Position numbers and translations under genes: made by a program | Shown: one piece after another, positions 50,576 through 62,640 of the stretch | Layout: every line of letters begins with the position of its first letter | Numbering within the stretch: position 1 is the first letter of the stretch | Assembly: GCF_042767895.1 (NCBI RefSeq) | Contig: NC_091565.1 | Span: 24,864,031 to 24,928,030, forward strand | Reading direction: 5' to 3' | Length of the DNA: 64,000 bases | DNA from: Penaeus vannamei | Taxonomy: Eukaryota > Arthropoda > Malacostraca > Decapoda > Penaeidae | Notes under the pieces: generated by a model | Database searches by the model: none | What the model saw: the letters and a program-made list of their open reading frames with translations, nothing else | What the model was told of the DNA's origin: nothing

Positions 50576-53500
50576 CATGATAATTATGATGATAATGACA
50601 ATAATAATGATAATAAAATGATAATTAGAATTATAATTTTGATAATTCCTGCAATAATAGGAATAATTAACTTTCATATTAATACTAATACTAATAATTG
50701 ATTTTCATACTAATAATGACAATAGAAATAATAATAATATCATTCTTATTGTTATTATAATGTGTTATTGTCATTATTATTTCTAAAATCATCATTATCA
50801 TTATAGAATAGTTATGATAATCATTATAACTTCAATAATGATAATGATAATAATGATAATCATGACGATAATGACTATAATGATAATCATAAGAATAATG
50901 GCAAGAATGATGAAAATTATGATAATGATAAATATAGAGTCCATTTATAATGAAATGATGGCTAAAACAATTAAAATCCTAAAAGTCGAAAAAACGGCAA
51001 AATCTAGCCTTTTGAGAGAAACGTCGAAAAAAAAAGATTTTTCGCTTTTAAATGATGATTATGATTATTTTAACATTAATTCAGGTAATTTTGATGATTT
51101 CCATGATAATTCCTTTATTATTAACAATAATGATGATAATTATGATGATAATGACAATAATAATGATAATAATAATAAAATGATTATCATAATGATAATT
51201 TTGATAATTACTGCAATGATAGCAATAATTAACTCTATTCCTATAATTTTCATACTAATAATGACAATAGAAATAACAATAATATCATTATTATTTTTAT
51301 CATAATGGCTATTATTGTCATTATTATCTAAAAATGATAATCATGACGATAATGACTATAATGATGATAATCATAAGAATAATGACAATAATGATGATAA
51401 TGATGATAACAATTATAGAGTCCATTTATAATGAAATAAAGGTTAAAACTAATAAAATCCCAAAAGTCGAAAAAATGGCAAAATCGGTATACCGTATTAC
51501 AGCTTTTAGAAAGAAATGTCGAAGAACCCCCCTTTTCGCTTTAAAATGATAATTATGATTATTTTAACATTAATTCAGGTAATAGTGATGATTTCCATGA
51601 TAATTCCTTTATTATGAACAATAATGATAATTATGATGATAGTGGCAATAATAATGATAATAATAATAAGATGATAATCATAATAATTTTGATAATTACT
51701 GCAATAATAGGAATAATTAACTCCATTCTAATAATTTTCATACTAATAATGACAATAGAAATAATATAATTATTATTGTTATTATAATGAGTATTATTGT
51801 CATTATTATTTCTAAAATTATCATTATTGTTATTATCATTATAAAAATAGGTATAATCATGAAATTGACTAATAATTAGCAAAATAATCATTATAACTGC
51901 AATAATGATAATGATAATAATGATAATCATGACGATAATGACTATAATGATGGTAATCATAAGATATGACAATAATGATGATAATGATGGAAATAATAAT
52001 TATAGAGTCCATTTATAATGAAATAAAGGCTAAAAGTAATAAATCCCATAAGTCGAAAAAACGGCAAAATTTAGTGTTTTACAGCCTTTTGAGAGAAACG
52101 TCGAAAAACCTCCTTTTTTCGCTTTTAAATTATAATTAATATGATTTTAACATTAATTCAGGTAATTGTGATGATTTTCATAATTCCTTTATTAGTGACA
52201 ATAATGAGGATAATTATGATGATAATGACAATAATAATGATAATAATGATAAAATTAAAATCATAATGATAATTTTGATAATTACTGCAATGATAGTAAT
52301 AATTAGCATAATAATCATTATAACTTTAATAATGATAATGATAATAATGATAATCATGACGATAATGACTATAATGATAATCATAAGAATAATGGCAAGA
52401 ATGATGAAAATTATGATAATGATAATTATAGAGTCCATCCTTAAAGTCGAAAAAAACGGCAAAATCTAGCCTTTTGAGAGAAACGTCGAGAAAAAAAAAA
52501 CATTTTTCGCTTTTAAATGATGATTATGATGATTTTTCATTAGTTCAGGTAATTCTGATGATTTTCATGATAATGCCTTTATTATTAACAATAATGATGA
52601 TAATCATGATGATAATGAAAATAATAATGATAACAATAATAAAATAATTATCATAATGATAATTTTGATAATTACTGCAATGATAGCAATAATTAACTCT
52701 AGTCCTATAATTTTCATACTAATAATGACAATAGAAATAACAATAATATTATTATCTCTAAAATTATCATTTTTGTTGTTATCATTACAAACATAGCATA
52801 ACAATCATTATAACTGCAATAATGATAATGATAAAAATGATAATCATGACAATTAATTCAGGTAATTGTGATGATTTTCATGATAATTCCTTTATTATTG
52901 ACAATACTGAGGATAATTATGATGATAGTGACAATAATAATGATAATGATAATAAAATTATAATCATAATGATAATTTTAATAATTACTGCAATGATAGT
53001 AATAATTAGCATAATAATCCTTATAACTGCAATAATGATAATGATAATAATGATAATCAACACGATAATGACAAAAATGATGATAATGATGATAATAATT
53101 GTAGTCCATTTATAATGAAATAAAGGCTAAAACTAATAAAATCCCAAAAGTCGAAAAACGGCAAAATCTACCGCATTACAGAGCTTAGAGAGAAATGTCG
53201 AAGACATTTTTCGCTTTCAAATGATAATTATGATGATTTTAATATTAATTCAGGTAATTGTGATGATATCCATGATAATTCATTTATTATGAATAATAAT
53301 GATTATTATGATGATAATGACAATAATAATGATAATAATAAGATGATAATCATAATAATAATTTTGATGATTACTGCAATAATAGCAACAATTAACTCAA
53401 TTCTAATAATTTTCATACTAATGATGACAATAGAAATAATAATAATAATATCATTATTATTGTTATTATAATGAGTATTATTGTTATTATTATTTCTAAA

Positions 53501-53870
53501 ATTATCATTATTGTTATTATCATTATAAAAATAGTTATAATGATGAAAATGACAGAAATAGTTAGCATAATAATCATTATAACTGGAAAAATGATAATGA
53601 TAACAATGATAATCATGACGATAATGACTATAATGATGATAATGATGATAATGATTATAATGATAATTATAGATTCCGTTTATAATGAAATAAAGGCTAA
53701 AACTTATAAAAACTCAAAAGTCGAAAAACGGCAAAATCTAGCCTTTTGAGAGCAACGTAGAAAAAAACCGTTTTCGCTTTTAATTGATAATTTTGATGAT
53801 TTTTACATTCAGGTAAATGTGATGATTTCATGATAATTCCTTTATTATTAACAATAATGATGGTAATTAT
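50576..53870 (+). repeat. Satellite A2, rearranged array, core on +
   Basis: Cores at about 50985, 51465, 52060, 52450, 53150 and 53720. Unit lengths vary from about 390 to 700 bp, and segments around 52300-53000 are repeated phrase by phrase (for example ATTACTGCAATGATAGTAATAATTAGC at about 52283 and 52985). This suggests recent unequal exchange. No gene is present. Confidence 0.82.
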
Positions 53871-54222
53871 AATGTTTTTGCAATAATTCTGCTAATCATG
53901 ATGATTTTATGATAATCCCATTAATAATGACGATAATAATGATAATTATGACATTGATTAGGATACTTATAAGAAAATGATAATTATAAAAATAATTTGC
54001 GTAATTAATGCAATAATGGCAATAATCAACAATATGTTCATGATTTTCATGATAATATTGATAATGATAATTCAAAATATTATTATTATTATTATTGTTG
54101 TTATTATTTCTAAAATTATCATTATTGTTATTATCATTATAAAATAGTTATAATGAGGAAAATGACATTAATAACTATGATGATAACTATTATAATGATT
54201 ATTTTAAGGGTAATTATTGTAG
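53871..54222 (+). repeat. Satellite B partial unit, core on +
   Basis: A2 passes into B near GCAATAATTCTGCTAATC. The unit is interrupted at GGTAATTATTGTAG by the GC-richer insertion and continues at 57746. Confidence 0.8.
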
Positions 54223-54262
54223 CCGACCCCCGCAACCTGTAGCGCAGCATACTTCCCCAAGG

Positions 54263-56056
54263 TTGGGTCCAGGTCCACAGCCTGTCCTCTCGCCCTCACC
54301 ATCAGCAGCTTCTCGACGACGCATACCGAGACCTGATTGGTTGACCACGGACACCTCACGGCTCGCCCATTGGACCGCAGGCTCCCCTCGTTCCCCGGTG
54401 GCTGGCACAGCTCAGACCCACTTAAGCTCCCGCACCCGGGCCGAGTTCAAGGGCTTACCTGGATCTCTGGGTCCAAGGTTTTTCGTGTTTTCTATCGTGG
54501 ATGATTTAAAGAGATTGACACCCCCACGACGGACAAGACGATTGACTCTTGGTGTAACTGCTTTGGGTGCAGTTGCGCAATACCTGCTTTGGGCTAGTGC
54601 CTTTAATTACAGCCTTGATGTGCGAGTAATTAAAAGCACGACGCACAGTGGCAGCCGATAGTTTCGCTGCGAAGTGTTCGGCCGAACACATAAGGGCTCA
54701 CGCCCGTTCGGCAGGGTTCCGACCCCGACCGGCCTTCCCAAATAGAGACTGTTGGCTACCCTGTGTGCTTCACCGTTTTTTGATACCATTTCCGACCTTT
54801 CATCGTCCAGTTGAATTAGCTCTGCTTTGCCTCCCCTCTACCCATCGTCCATCACCCGCGCTACGGCGTAACCCTATGGGTCACGTTATCAAATTGGCGT
54901 ATTCTGGGGAGCCTATCTCTTGCGAGGAGGCTCTCCAGAATATCTTGATGATGTTTAATACATCGGTCCCCACCTACAACTTGGAACCCAATGTTTTATT
55001 CACATAGAACAATGCCTTAACTGCTACAGATTTCACCACAAGAAACACCAATGTACACACCCCCAGAGATGCTCTCGGTGCGCCGGCGACGGTCATTTCT
55101 TCGCCAGGTGCACTGAAAACATCAAATGCTGCAACTGCGAGGGATCGCATGTCGCAGTTAGTGAATCCTGTCCTAAACGGAAGGAAATACTTAAGGCAAA
55201 ACGAGCTGAGCTCCGCCAAGACAACAACACTGTACCTTCCTACGCAACAACAGCTGCTACACGACCTGCTCAGACCAGTACACCCAGACGACCCACGACT
55301 TCCCCTCGGACAATTCTGCCAACACAACCCCCAACAAGCACTCTCACACCGAACACAAACCCTAAAATCCAAGCCATCTTACACTAAGTCTCATCGCTGC
55401 CAAATACAACGCAAAAAGATTCGCAAACATTGTCCCTATTATGCTACAGAGAAACGGTTTCCCCCCAGCATTGTTGTCCCTGAGGAAATCTTTGAAGACG
55501 AAAACCTATACATCCCTGAGTACGCCACAACAAACACAGAAACCACAGGAAATGAGGTGACAGACACTCACCCAGAGCCTCATTCTTCCTCACAACACCG
55601 ACACCTCGTTTTGCAACCTCAGCCACAACGAAGACAAAAAGAAACTGCACAGGCATGCCAAACTACAAATACCACTGATCACAAACGCAAACAAACCACA
55701 CCACCATCCATGCACACAAAAAAGACAAGAAGGATCCTCCTGCCCCCGAAGCTCGTCGTCGCAGATTGGATGACACCATTCTCGACTCCGACAGTAGCGA
55801 CTCCGACATCGATGTCGAGAGCGTTCTCGAGGCCGGGCTTGGGCTCTCGGCTGGAGCCATGCTCCCTGCCAGGGGACCCCTGGGACAGCGCGGAAGCATC
55901 GGGAATTGGTCCGCCGATTCCCAGGACTTCCGCGTCGGTTCACAGGACTCCCTGCCTGACCTCGAGGAGCCGTCGATCGCGCATCGATCGCGGAGCCGCT
56001 ACAGGGCTCAGGTAACGCCACGCAAGGTACACCCAGGTAGAATGGGTGTACCTTGA
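54263..56056 (+). pseudogene. Non-LTR ORF1 (gag-like, triple zinc knuckle), frame-broken
   Basis: ORF1 proteins bind element RNA in a cytoplasmic particle. The upstream frame 54263-54661 has RFFVFSIVDDLKRLTP, possibly the N-terminal RNA-binding domain. Frame 2 from about 54962 to the TAA at 55385-55387 has two CX2CX4HX4C knuckles and a third CX2CX3HX6C at 55013-55171 (CLNCYRFHHKKHQC, CSRCAGDGHFFARC, CNCEGSHVAVSESC), a pattern typical of Jockey/I ORF1. It is followed by a Thr/Pro-rich linker. Coding then seems to move to frame 1 (AKYNAKRFANIVPIM, to about 55560) and back to frame 2, with an acidic DDTILDSDSSDSDIDVESV stretch ending at 56056. At least three frame breaks are present. Confidence 0.62.
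56024..56054 (+). other. Perfect 12-bp hairpin at the ORF1 end
   Basis: AAGGTACACCCA (56024-56035) and TGGGTGTACCTT (56043-56054) are exact inverted repeats around a 7-nt loop. The hairpin covers the last codons and abuts the TGA at 56054-56056. No T tract follows. It could be an RNA structure of the element, for example in recoding or ORF2 translation. Confidence 0.7.
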
Positions 56057-56313
56057 GTGTCTAACTGACGACCGACCGAGCCGACGCGAGTTCTTCCACC
56101 TCGGTGGAGGACCCCGTGTTGGCTAGGTCGATCTAGACGCGCAATCCCACGCACGAGCTGCATCTAAACAAAACAAAAACTCTCTCCTTCACATACAAAC
56201 ATTCCACTCTCACTAACAACAAACACAACTCCAGCTTGTTCTGATGGAACAAAGCACTCAGACGGTTCCCTGAAAGTGGGTCGTGACCGATCTATTACAC
56301 GTCTGAACTCCGC

Positions 56314-56334
56314 GAGGAAGCCTCTCGCTTCCTC
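56314..56334 (+). other. Perfect 8-bp hairpin
   Basis: GAGGAAGC and GCTTCCTC with a 5-nt loop. A smaller perfect dyad, CCACC-TC-GGTGG, lies upstream at about 56097-56108. Confidence 0.6.
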
Positions 56335-56389
56335 CTTAACATCCTGTGGGGTGAGTTGGCCTGTAGACAGACCAACAAACCCCGTGCTT

Positions 56390-57100
56390 GACTCACCACT
56401 GGCTGGATGGACTCACCCTCCATCCTTCGTTCCGGCAGGAGATCAGGTTTAGGCCGTGATCTCTTTCTTTGGCATGGGACAGGAAATGCAGTTTTCGGGT
56501 TTTGCAGCATCACTTTGAAGCCACCTTCTACTCATTCCTTTCAAATTTCCCCTTCCCCTATCCACTCGTTTTGTTCAGTTTTTCAGTTTTCAGTTTTTTT
56601 GCGTTCTCTTTTTCTGTCTGCTTAGTTTTGTTGTTGTTTGGTTTTTGTTGTCCTGTACCTTTTTAATCTCACTAATAAAGTAATCTCCCCCAGGTACTGC
56701 CCTCTCTTATCCCCGTTTTTAAATACCTTCACCTCGTCTCCTGACGCTTGTGACACCACCTCACCCCCCCACCCCTCACCCTCACTCATATCAATCCCTG
56801 CCATGGCGTTGACCCTCATCCTTATCCTTACCCTGACATCCCACTGGTTTCGGTTTCCGACACGTGGGCTTGCTGCTAGTACTCGTGCCAGGACCACAAA
56901 TCCTTTAGCGTAAGGGTTTGTGCGAGCCGAGGAAAGAAGCGTCACGGCCAGTGGAGTTAACCAAATCGTGGTGAGGCCGCCCGAGCCGCGCCCCTCCGGA
57001 AGACCTGCGGCCGAGGGAGAGAAATCTCCTCTCGACCCGGGCGGGAGTGGCCAGCCTCTGTGTGGCCGAGGGAGAGCTTCATCCTGCTTCAGCGGTGATG
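56390..57100. other. Noncoding part of the GC-richer element
   Basis: T-rich stretch with pyrimidine blocks at about 56520-56660, an AATAAA at 56674-56679, then CT-rich and GC-rich sequence. No domain was recognised in any frame. Confidence 0.4.
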
Positions 57101-57120
57101 GTTAGCCGAGGGACAGCTCT

Positions 57121-57148
57121 GGAGCCACGGTCGAGAGGCCGTGGCTCC
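57121..57148 (+). other. Perfect 10-bp hairpin
   Basis: GGAGCCACGG (57121-57130) and CCGTGGCTCC (57139-57148) around an 8-nt loop, within the GC-rich 3' part of the insertion, 12 nt after a TTAGCCGA motif. Confidence 0.7.
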
Positions 57149-57242
57149 GAGCATACTGCAGATGGCGCCAAAAACCTGCTAACTTCTCTCCCCTCCCCCT
57201 CAGTTAGCCGAGAGGCTCCGTGGTCGCCATAGCGAGGCTCCA

Positions 57243-57349
57243 CGCCCCGTGGGAAAATTGTGGCGAGGCGAGCCGCGCTCAAGGTCGTGGGGTATTCCCC
57301 GCGCCACGAGTCGCGACCTTGCCTCGCCACACGATCCCGCGGGGTGCGG
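57243..57349 (+). other. Long imperfect inverted repeat
   Basis: The left arm has CCCCGTGGGA, then GTGGCGAGGC (57260-57269), then AAGGTCG (57281-57287). The right arm has CGACCTT (57314-57320), GCCTCGCCAC (57321-57330) and TCCCGCGGGG. The arms pair in register with small bulges, giving a structured RNA or cruciform of about 100 nt. Confidence 0.65.
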
Positions 57350-57745
57350 CCGCGCGGTGAACACGCGAGTCTGCCGATGGCGCTGAGCCCCTCGATCCTT
57401 TTCCTCTTTCAACAAACCCACTCCAACTATTACCCCAAGTTTACCCCGCAGGCTCCTTCTTCTCCTGAAATTCTTTTCCTCCTCCTTATCCTTCTCCTAT
57501 CCCTACTCTTCCTTCCCCCCCCTCCTCTTTACATTTTAGTCATTAGCCGAGTTCAGCACTCACGATCCTCCAGCCCAGCAAGACACACCAAGCAGCAACT
57601 AGGGCTAACCCCGGCCTTAGCCGACGGGTAAGGCTCTCCCCCCGGCGATCTCCAGCACACCAGCCATACCTGTGGGCACTTACACCCAAAAGCTCCTTAA
57701 AGAGATGATTGACACCAGCCTATGGCGGATACCAATCCATTGCCA

Positions 57746-59274
57746 TATTATAGCGATACTTACTATAATGATAATTATGATATTAATGATAATAATGAGG
57801 ATGATACTAATTATAAAGCCCATCCATAATATAAAAAGCTAAAAGTATAAAAATCCCCAAAATAAAAGAGAAAACGCCGAAATCTAGCGATATATGGCCT
57901 TTTGAGAATATGGCCGAAAAAAAACTATGACATTAATTAGGATAATTTAAATAACATGATAATTATAATGCTAATTTGCGTAATTAATGCAATAATACCA
58001 ATAATCAACAATATTCTAATGATTTTCAAGATAATAACAATAATAATAACGATAATGATAATGATTAATAATAATAAGAATAATAGAAATAATCATAATA
58101 TCGCTATTATTGTCATTATGATTATTATTGTTGTTATTATTTCGAAAATTATCATTATCATTATAAAAATAGTTATAATGAGGAAAATGACTAACAATTA
58201 AGATAATGACTATCATAATGACTATATTACGGGTAATTATGGCGATAATTACTATAATGATGATAATGATGATATTAATGAAAATAATGATATTAATGAT
58301 AATAATGATGATGATAATAATTAGAAAGCCCATCCATAATTTTGAGAAAATGGTCGAAAAAGCCCATTTTCGAGTTTTTGGGGGTGATTATGATATCTGC
58401 AATAATTCTGCTAATTATGATGATTTTGATGATAATCCAATTAATAGTGACGATAATAATGATAATTATGACATTAATTATCATTATGATACTAATTAGG
58501 ATAAATATAATAAAATGGTAATTATAATTCTAATTTGTGTAATTAATGCAATTAATAACAATAATCAACAATATTCTAATGATTCTCATGAAAATAACAA
58601 TAATAACGATAATGAAAATAATTAAAAATAATGACAATAATAGAAATAATCATAATATCGCTATTATTGTTATTATGATTATTATTGTTGTTATTATTTC
58701 TAAAATTATCATTAATGCTATTTTCATTATAAAAATAGTTATAATAAGGACATTAATGACATTAATAATTAAGATAATAACTATTACCATGATTATATTA
58801 AGGTTAATTATGGTGATAATTACTATAATGATGATAATGATATTAACTATAATAATGATGACGATTATAATTATAAAGCCCATCCATAATGAAAAAGGCT
58901 ACAAGTATAAAATACCCAAATTTTGAGAATATGGTGGAAAAAAAACTTTTTTCGAGTTAATGGGATGATTATGATGATTTCTGCAATAATTCTGCTAATT
59001 ATGATTTTTATGATCATACCATTAATAATGACGATAATTATGATAACTATGACATTAATTAGGACAATCATGAACTTAAGTAAGATAATAATTATTAATT
59101 ATTAATAAGGATAATCATAATAAAACGATAATTATAATGATAATATGCGCAATTAATGCAATTATAGCAATAATCAACAATATTCTAAAGATTTTCATGA
59201 TAATAATAATAATAACGATAATGATAATAATTTAAAATGATAGTAATAATAGAAATAATCATAATATCGCTATT
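57746..59274 (+). repeat. Satellite B, core on +
   Basis: Units with cores near 57880, 58345 and 58935, the last two shortened. It stops in ATATCGCTATTTTT where the LTR fragment copy 4 begins. Confidence 0.82.
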
Positions 59275-59925
59275 TTTCCCGTGTTGGTTAGCGTGGTTTA
59301 TCCGTGTAGAGTGCGTGTCAGTCTATGTATGATAGTCTGATAGAAGGTATTTCAGTCAGGTTATTAAATTTAACTGGTAGTTTTTTTTAAGAGAAAATCA
59401 TGTCAACATGAAATATTGATTTAAGCTTCTATTGTAGCCTTTTTAGTCACTCTGGATCGTTTAATGTTTCAATTTTAATGAATTATATGTCATTGTTTAT
59501 TTTCATAACATTTATCTTTACTTTCTGTATTTTACTTCATTTCTTTAAATTATTCTTAACTTATTTCATGGTGAAATCTTAGCAAGAGGAAATTTACTAG
59601 GAAGTCATAAAATACATATTAAAATTATTTATATATTTAACATAAATCAAAACATGAAACACGTAAATCACAAAAAGAGTGCCGAACTAAAAATAGCAAA
59701 ACACAATACTTACAAATGAATTTTGCGATAAAATTAATAAAAGGGAAAAAACAGACGAAAGCGAAAAAGCTCAGGACTTAAAAAGCAAAAACACAGATCC
59801 CAAAACAAACTAGAGCACTGCGGCTTATTATGAAGAAGAAAAGCTAAAGTTTCTCATCAAAATAACCCCATTGACTCCGCGTCCTTACGACCGTGATCAA
59901 ATCAAAGTTCTCAAAAATAACCGAG

Positions 59926-60012
<87 letters not shown>

Positions 60013-60343
60013 GGGGTATAGGTAGAGTAAGGTAGAATTAGAGAGGGGTAGACGTAGAGTAAGGTAGAAGTAGAGAGGGGTAGAGGTAGAGTAAGGTAGA
60101 AGTAGAGAGGGGTAGAGGTAGAGTAAGGCAGAAGTAGAGAGGGGTAGAGGTAGAGTGAGGTAGAAGTAGAGAGGGGGAGAGGTAGAGTAAGGTAGAAGTA
60201 GAGCGGGGGGAGAGGGAGGAAAGTTAACTCAGAATTAAGAGTCAGGCGTAGAAAAGCGTAAGGGAAAGGCGCAGACAGAGACCTCAGGAGGATCTGAGGA
60301 CGAGGCCCACGATTTACAGCCTATTTATCTGCTTTGCCCCCAA
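59275..60343 (-). repeat. Gypsy LTR fragment, copy 4
   Basis: Minus-strand LTR fragment. The right end at GCCCCCAAT is identical to that of copy 2. The left end is cut at TTTCCCGTGTTGG, so about 160 bp including the TTCACTACA terminus are lost. It has an 80-bp TA repeat (59931-60009) and about six CT minisatellite units (60010-60215). The TATA-like box is retained. Confidence 0.85.
59931..60009. repeat. TA microsatellite in LTR copy 4
   Basis: About 39 TA repeats at the same LTR position as the longer array at 15899-16119. Confidence 0.92.
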
Positions 60344-61336
60344 TGATCATTATAGTCATTATCATCATGATTATCATTATTATTATCATCTTTATTGAAG
60401 TTATAATAATTATTATGCTAATTGTTATTGCTATTTTTATCATTATAACTATTCATATAATGATGATAGCAAGAATGATAATTTTAGAAATAATGACAAT
60501 AATAATTATTATAATGACAATGATAATGATGTTATTCTTATTTCTATTGCCATTATCAGTATGAAATTTATTGGAATAGAGTTAATTATTGCTATTATTG
60601 CAGTAATTATCAAAATTATCATAATAATTATAATTATTATTGTCATTACCATTGTCATTATCATCATAATTATCCTCATTATTGTCAATAATAAAGGAAT
60701 TATCATGAAAATCCTCATAATTACCATTAAAAAGCGAAAAGAGGTTTCTCGACGTTTCACTCAAAAGGCTGTTAATACGCTAGATTTTGCCGTTTTTTTC
60801 GACTTATAGGATTTGATTACTTCTGGCCTTTATTTCATTATAAATGGACTGAATAATTATTATTAACATTATTATCATTACTGGCATTATTTTCATGGTT
60901 ATTATCATTATAGTCATTATCATCATGATTATCATTATTATTATCATTATTGTAGTTATAATAATTATTATGCTAATTATTATTGCTATTTTTATCACTA
61001 TAACTATTTATATAATGATAATAGCAATGATGATAATTTCAGAAATAATAATGACAATAACAATAATTATAATGACAATGATAATGATGTTATAATTATT
61101 TCTATTGCCATTATTAGTATGAAAATTATTGGAATAGAGTTAATTATTGCTATCATTGCAGTAATTATCAAAATTATCATTATTATTATACATATTGTTG
61201 TCATTATCATTGTCATTATCATCATAATTATTGTCAATAAAAAGGAATTATCATGAAAATCATCATAATTACCTGAATTAATGTTAAAATCCTCATAATA
61301 ACCATTAAAAAGAGAAAAGGGGGGGGGGTTTTGACG
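60344..61336 (-). repeat. Satellite A1, core on -
   Basis: One full unit with a core at about 60735-60800 and part of another with a G-rich core start at 61319-61328. The join with the LTR (CCCCCAATGATCATTATAG) is the same as at 41280. Confidence 0.83.
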
Positions 61337-61836
61337 NNNNNNNNNNNNNNNNNNNNNNNNNNNNNNNNNNNNNNNNNNNNNNNNNNNNNNNNNNNNNNNN
61401 NNNNNNNNNNNNNNNNNNNNNNNNNNNNNNNNNNNNNNNNNNNNNNNNNNNNNNNNNNNNNNNNNNNNNNNNNNNNNNNNNNNNNNNNNNNNNNNNNNNN
61501 NNNNNNNNNNNNNNNNNNNNNNNNNNNNNNNNNNNNNNNNNNNNNNNNNNNNNNNNNNNNNNNNNNNNNNNNNNNNNNNNNNNNNNNNNNNNNNNNNNNN
61601 NNNNNNNNNNNNNNNNNNNNNNNNNNNNNNNNNNNNNNNNNNNNNNNNNNNNNNNNNNNNNNNNNNNNNNNNNNNNNNNNNNNNNNNNNNNNNNNNNNNN
61701 NNNNNNNNNNNNNNNNNNNNNNNNNNNNNNNNNNNNNNNNNNNNNNNNNNNNNNNNNNNNNNNNNNNNNNNNNNNNNNNNNNNNNNNNNNNNNNNNNNNN
61801 NNNNNNNNNNNNNNNNNNNNNNNNNNNNNNNNNNNN
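61337..61836. other. Assembly gap (500 N)
   Basis: Exactly 500 N within satellite. The true length is unknown. Confidence 0.99.
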
Positions 61837-62640
61837 GATAATAATGACTATAATGATGATAATCATAAGAATAATTACAATAATGATGATAATGATGATT
61901 ATAGTAATTATAGAGACCACTTATAATGAAAAGAAGGCTAAAACTAATAAAATCCCAAAAGTCGAAAAAACGGCAAAATCTAGGGTATTACATGCTTTTC
62001 AGAGAAACGTCGAAAAACCCCCCTTTTCGCTTTTAAATGATAATTACGATGATTTTAACATGGATTCAGGTAATTGTGATGATTTTCATGATAATTCCTT
62101 TATTATTAACAATAATGATGATAATTATGATGATAATGACAATAATAATGAAAATAATAATAAAATGATAATTGTAGTGATAATTTTGATAATTACTGCA
62201 ATGATAGCAATAATTAACTCTATTCTAATAATTTTCATACTAATAATGACAATAGAAGTAATTATAATATCACTATTATTGTTATTATAAAGAGTATTAT
62301 TGTCATAATTATTTCTAATATTATTATTATTGTAATTATCATTATAAAAATAGTTATAATGATGAAAATCATTATAACTGCAATAATAATAATGATAATA
62401 ATGATAATCATGACAATAATGACTATAATGATAATCATAAGAATAATGACAATAATGATGATGATGATAATGATTATTATATAATATCTAGCGTTTTACA
62501 GCCTTTCGAGAGCAACGTCGAAACCCCCCACCCCCTTTTCGCTTTTAATTGATAATTATCATGATTTTAACATTAATTCAGGTAATTGTGATGATTTTCA
62601 TGATAATTCCTTTATTATTAACAATAATGATGATAATTAC
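61837..62640 (+). repeat. Satellite A2, core on +
   Basis: Cores at about 61960-62030 and about 62490-62540. It grades into B after AATAATTTCTGCAATAATTCG. Confidence 0.82.

Larger units (their letters stand above)
54223..57745 (+). mobile_element. GC-richer insertion with non-LTR ORF1, no RT
   Basis: About 3.5 kb of clearly GC-richer DNA inserted into a B unit. It is bordered by an 8-bp near-duplication (TATTGTAG at 54215-54222, TATTATAG at 57746-57753), and the flanks rejoin into normal B sequence. The first half encodes a gag-like ORF1 with three zinc knuckles. The second half is noncoding, with strong hairpins and four TTAGCCGA motifs (57102, 57204, 57543, 57617). There are no RT, endonuclease or transposase motifs, no terminal inverted repeats and no poly-A tail. 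It is best read as a non-autonomous or internally deleted non-LTR element of the Jockey/I type. Confidence 0.6.

Noticed and set aside
56295..57421. Minus-strand frames in the GC-rich part as a host gene
   Set aside because: They are short, overlap strong inverted repeats, and show no recognisable domain or splice-supported structure.
54223..57745. A DNA transposon
   Set aside because: No terminal inverted repeats and no transposase. The zinc-knuckle pattern fits a non-LTR ORF1 better.
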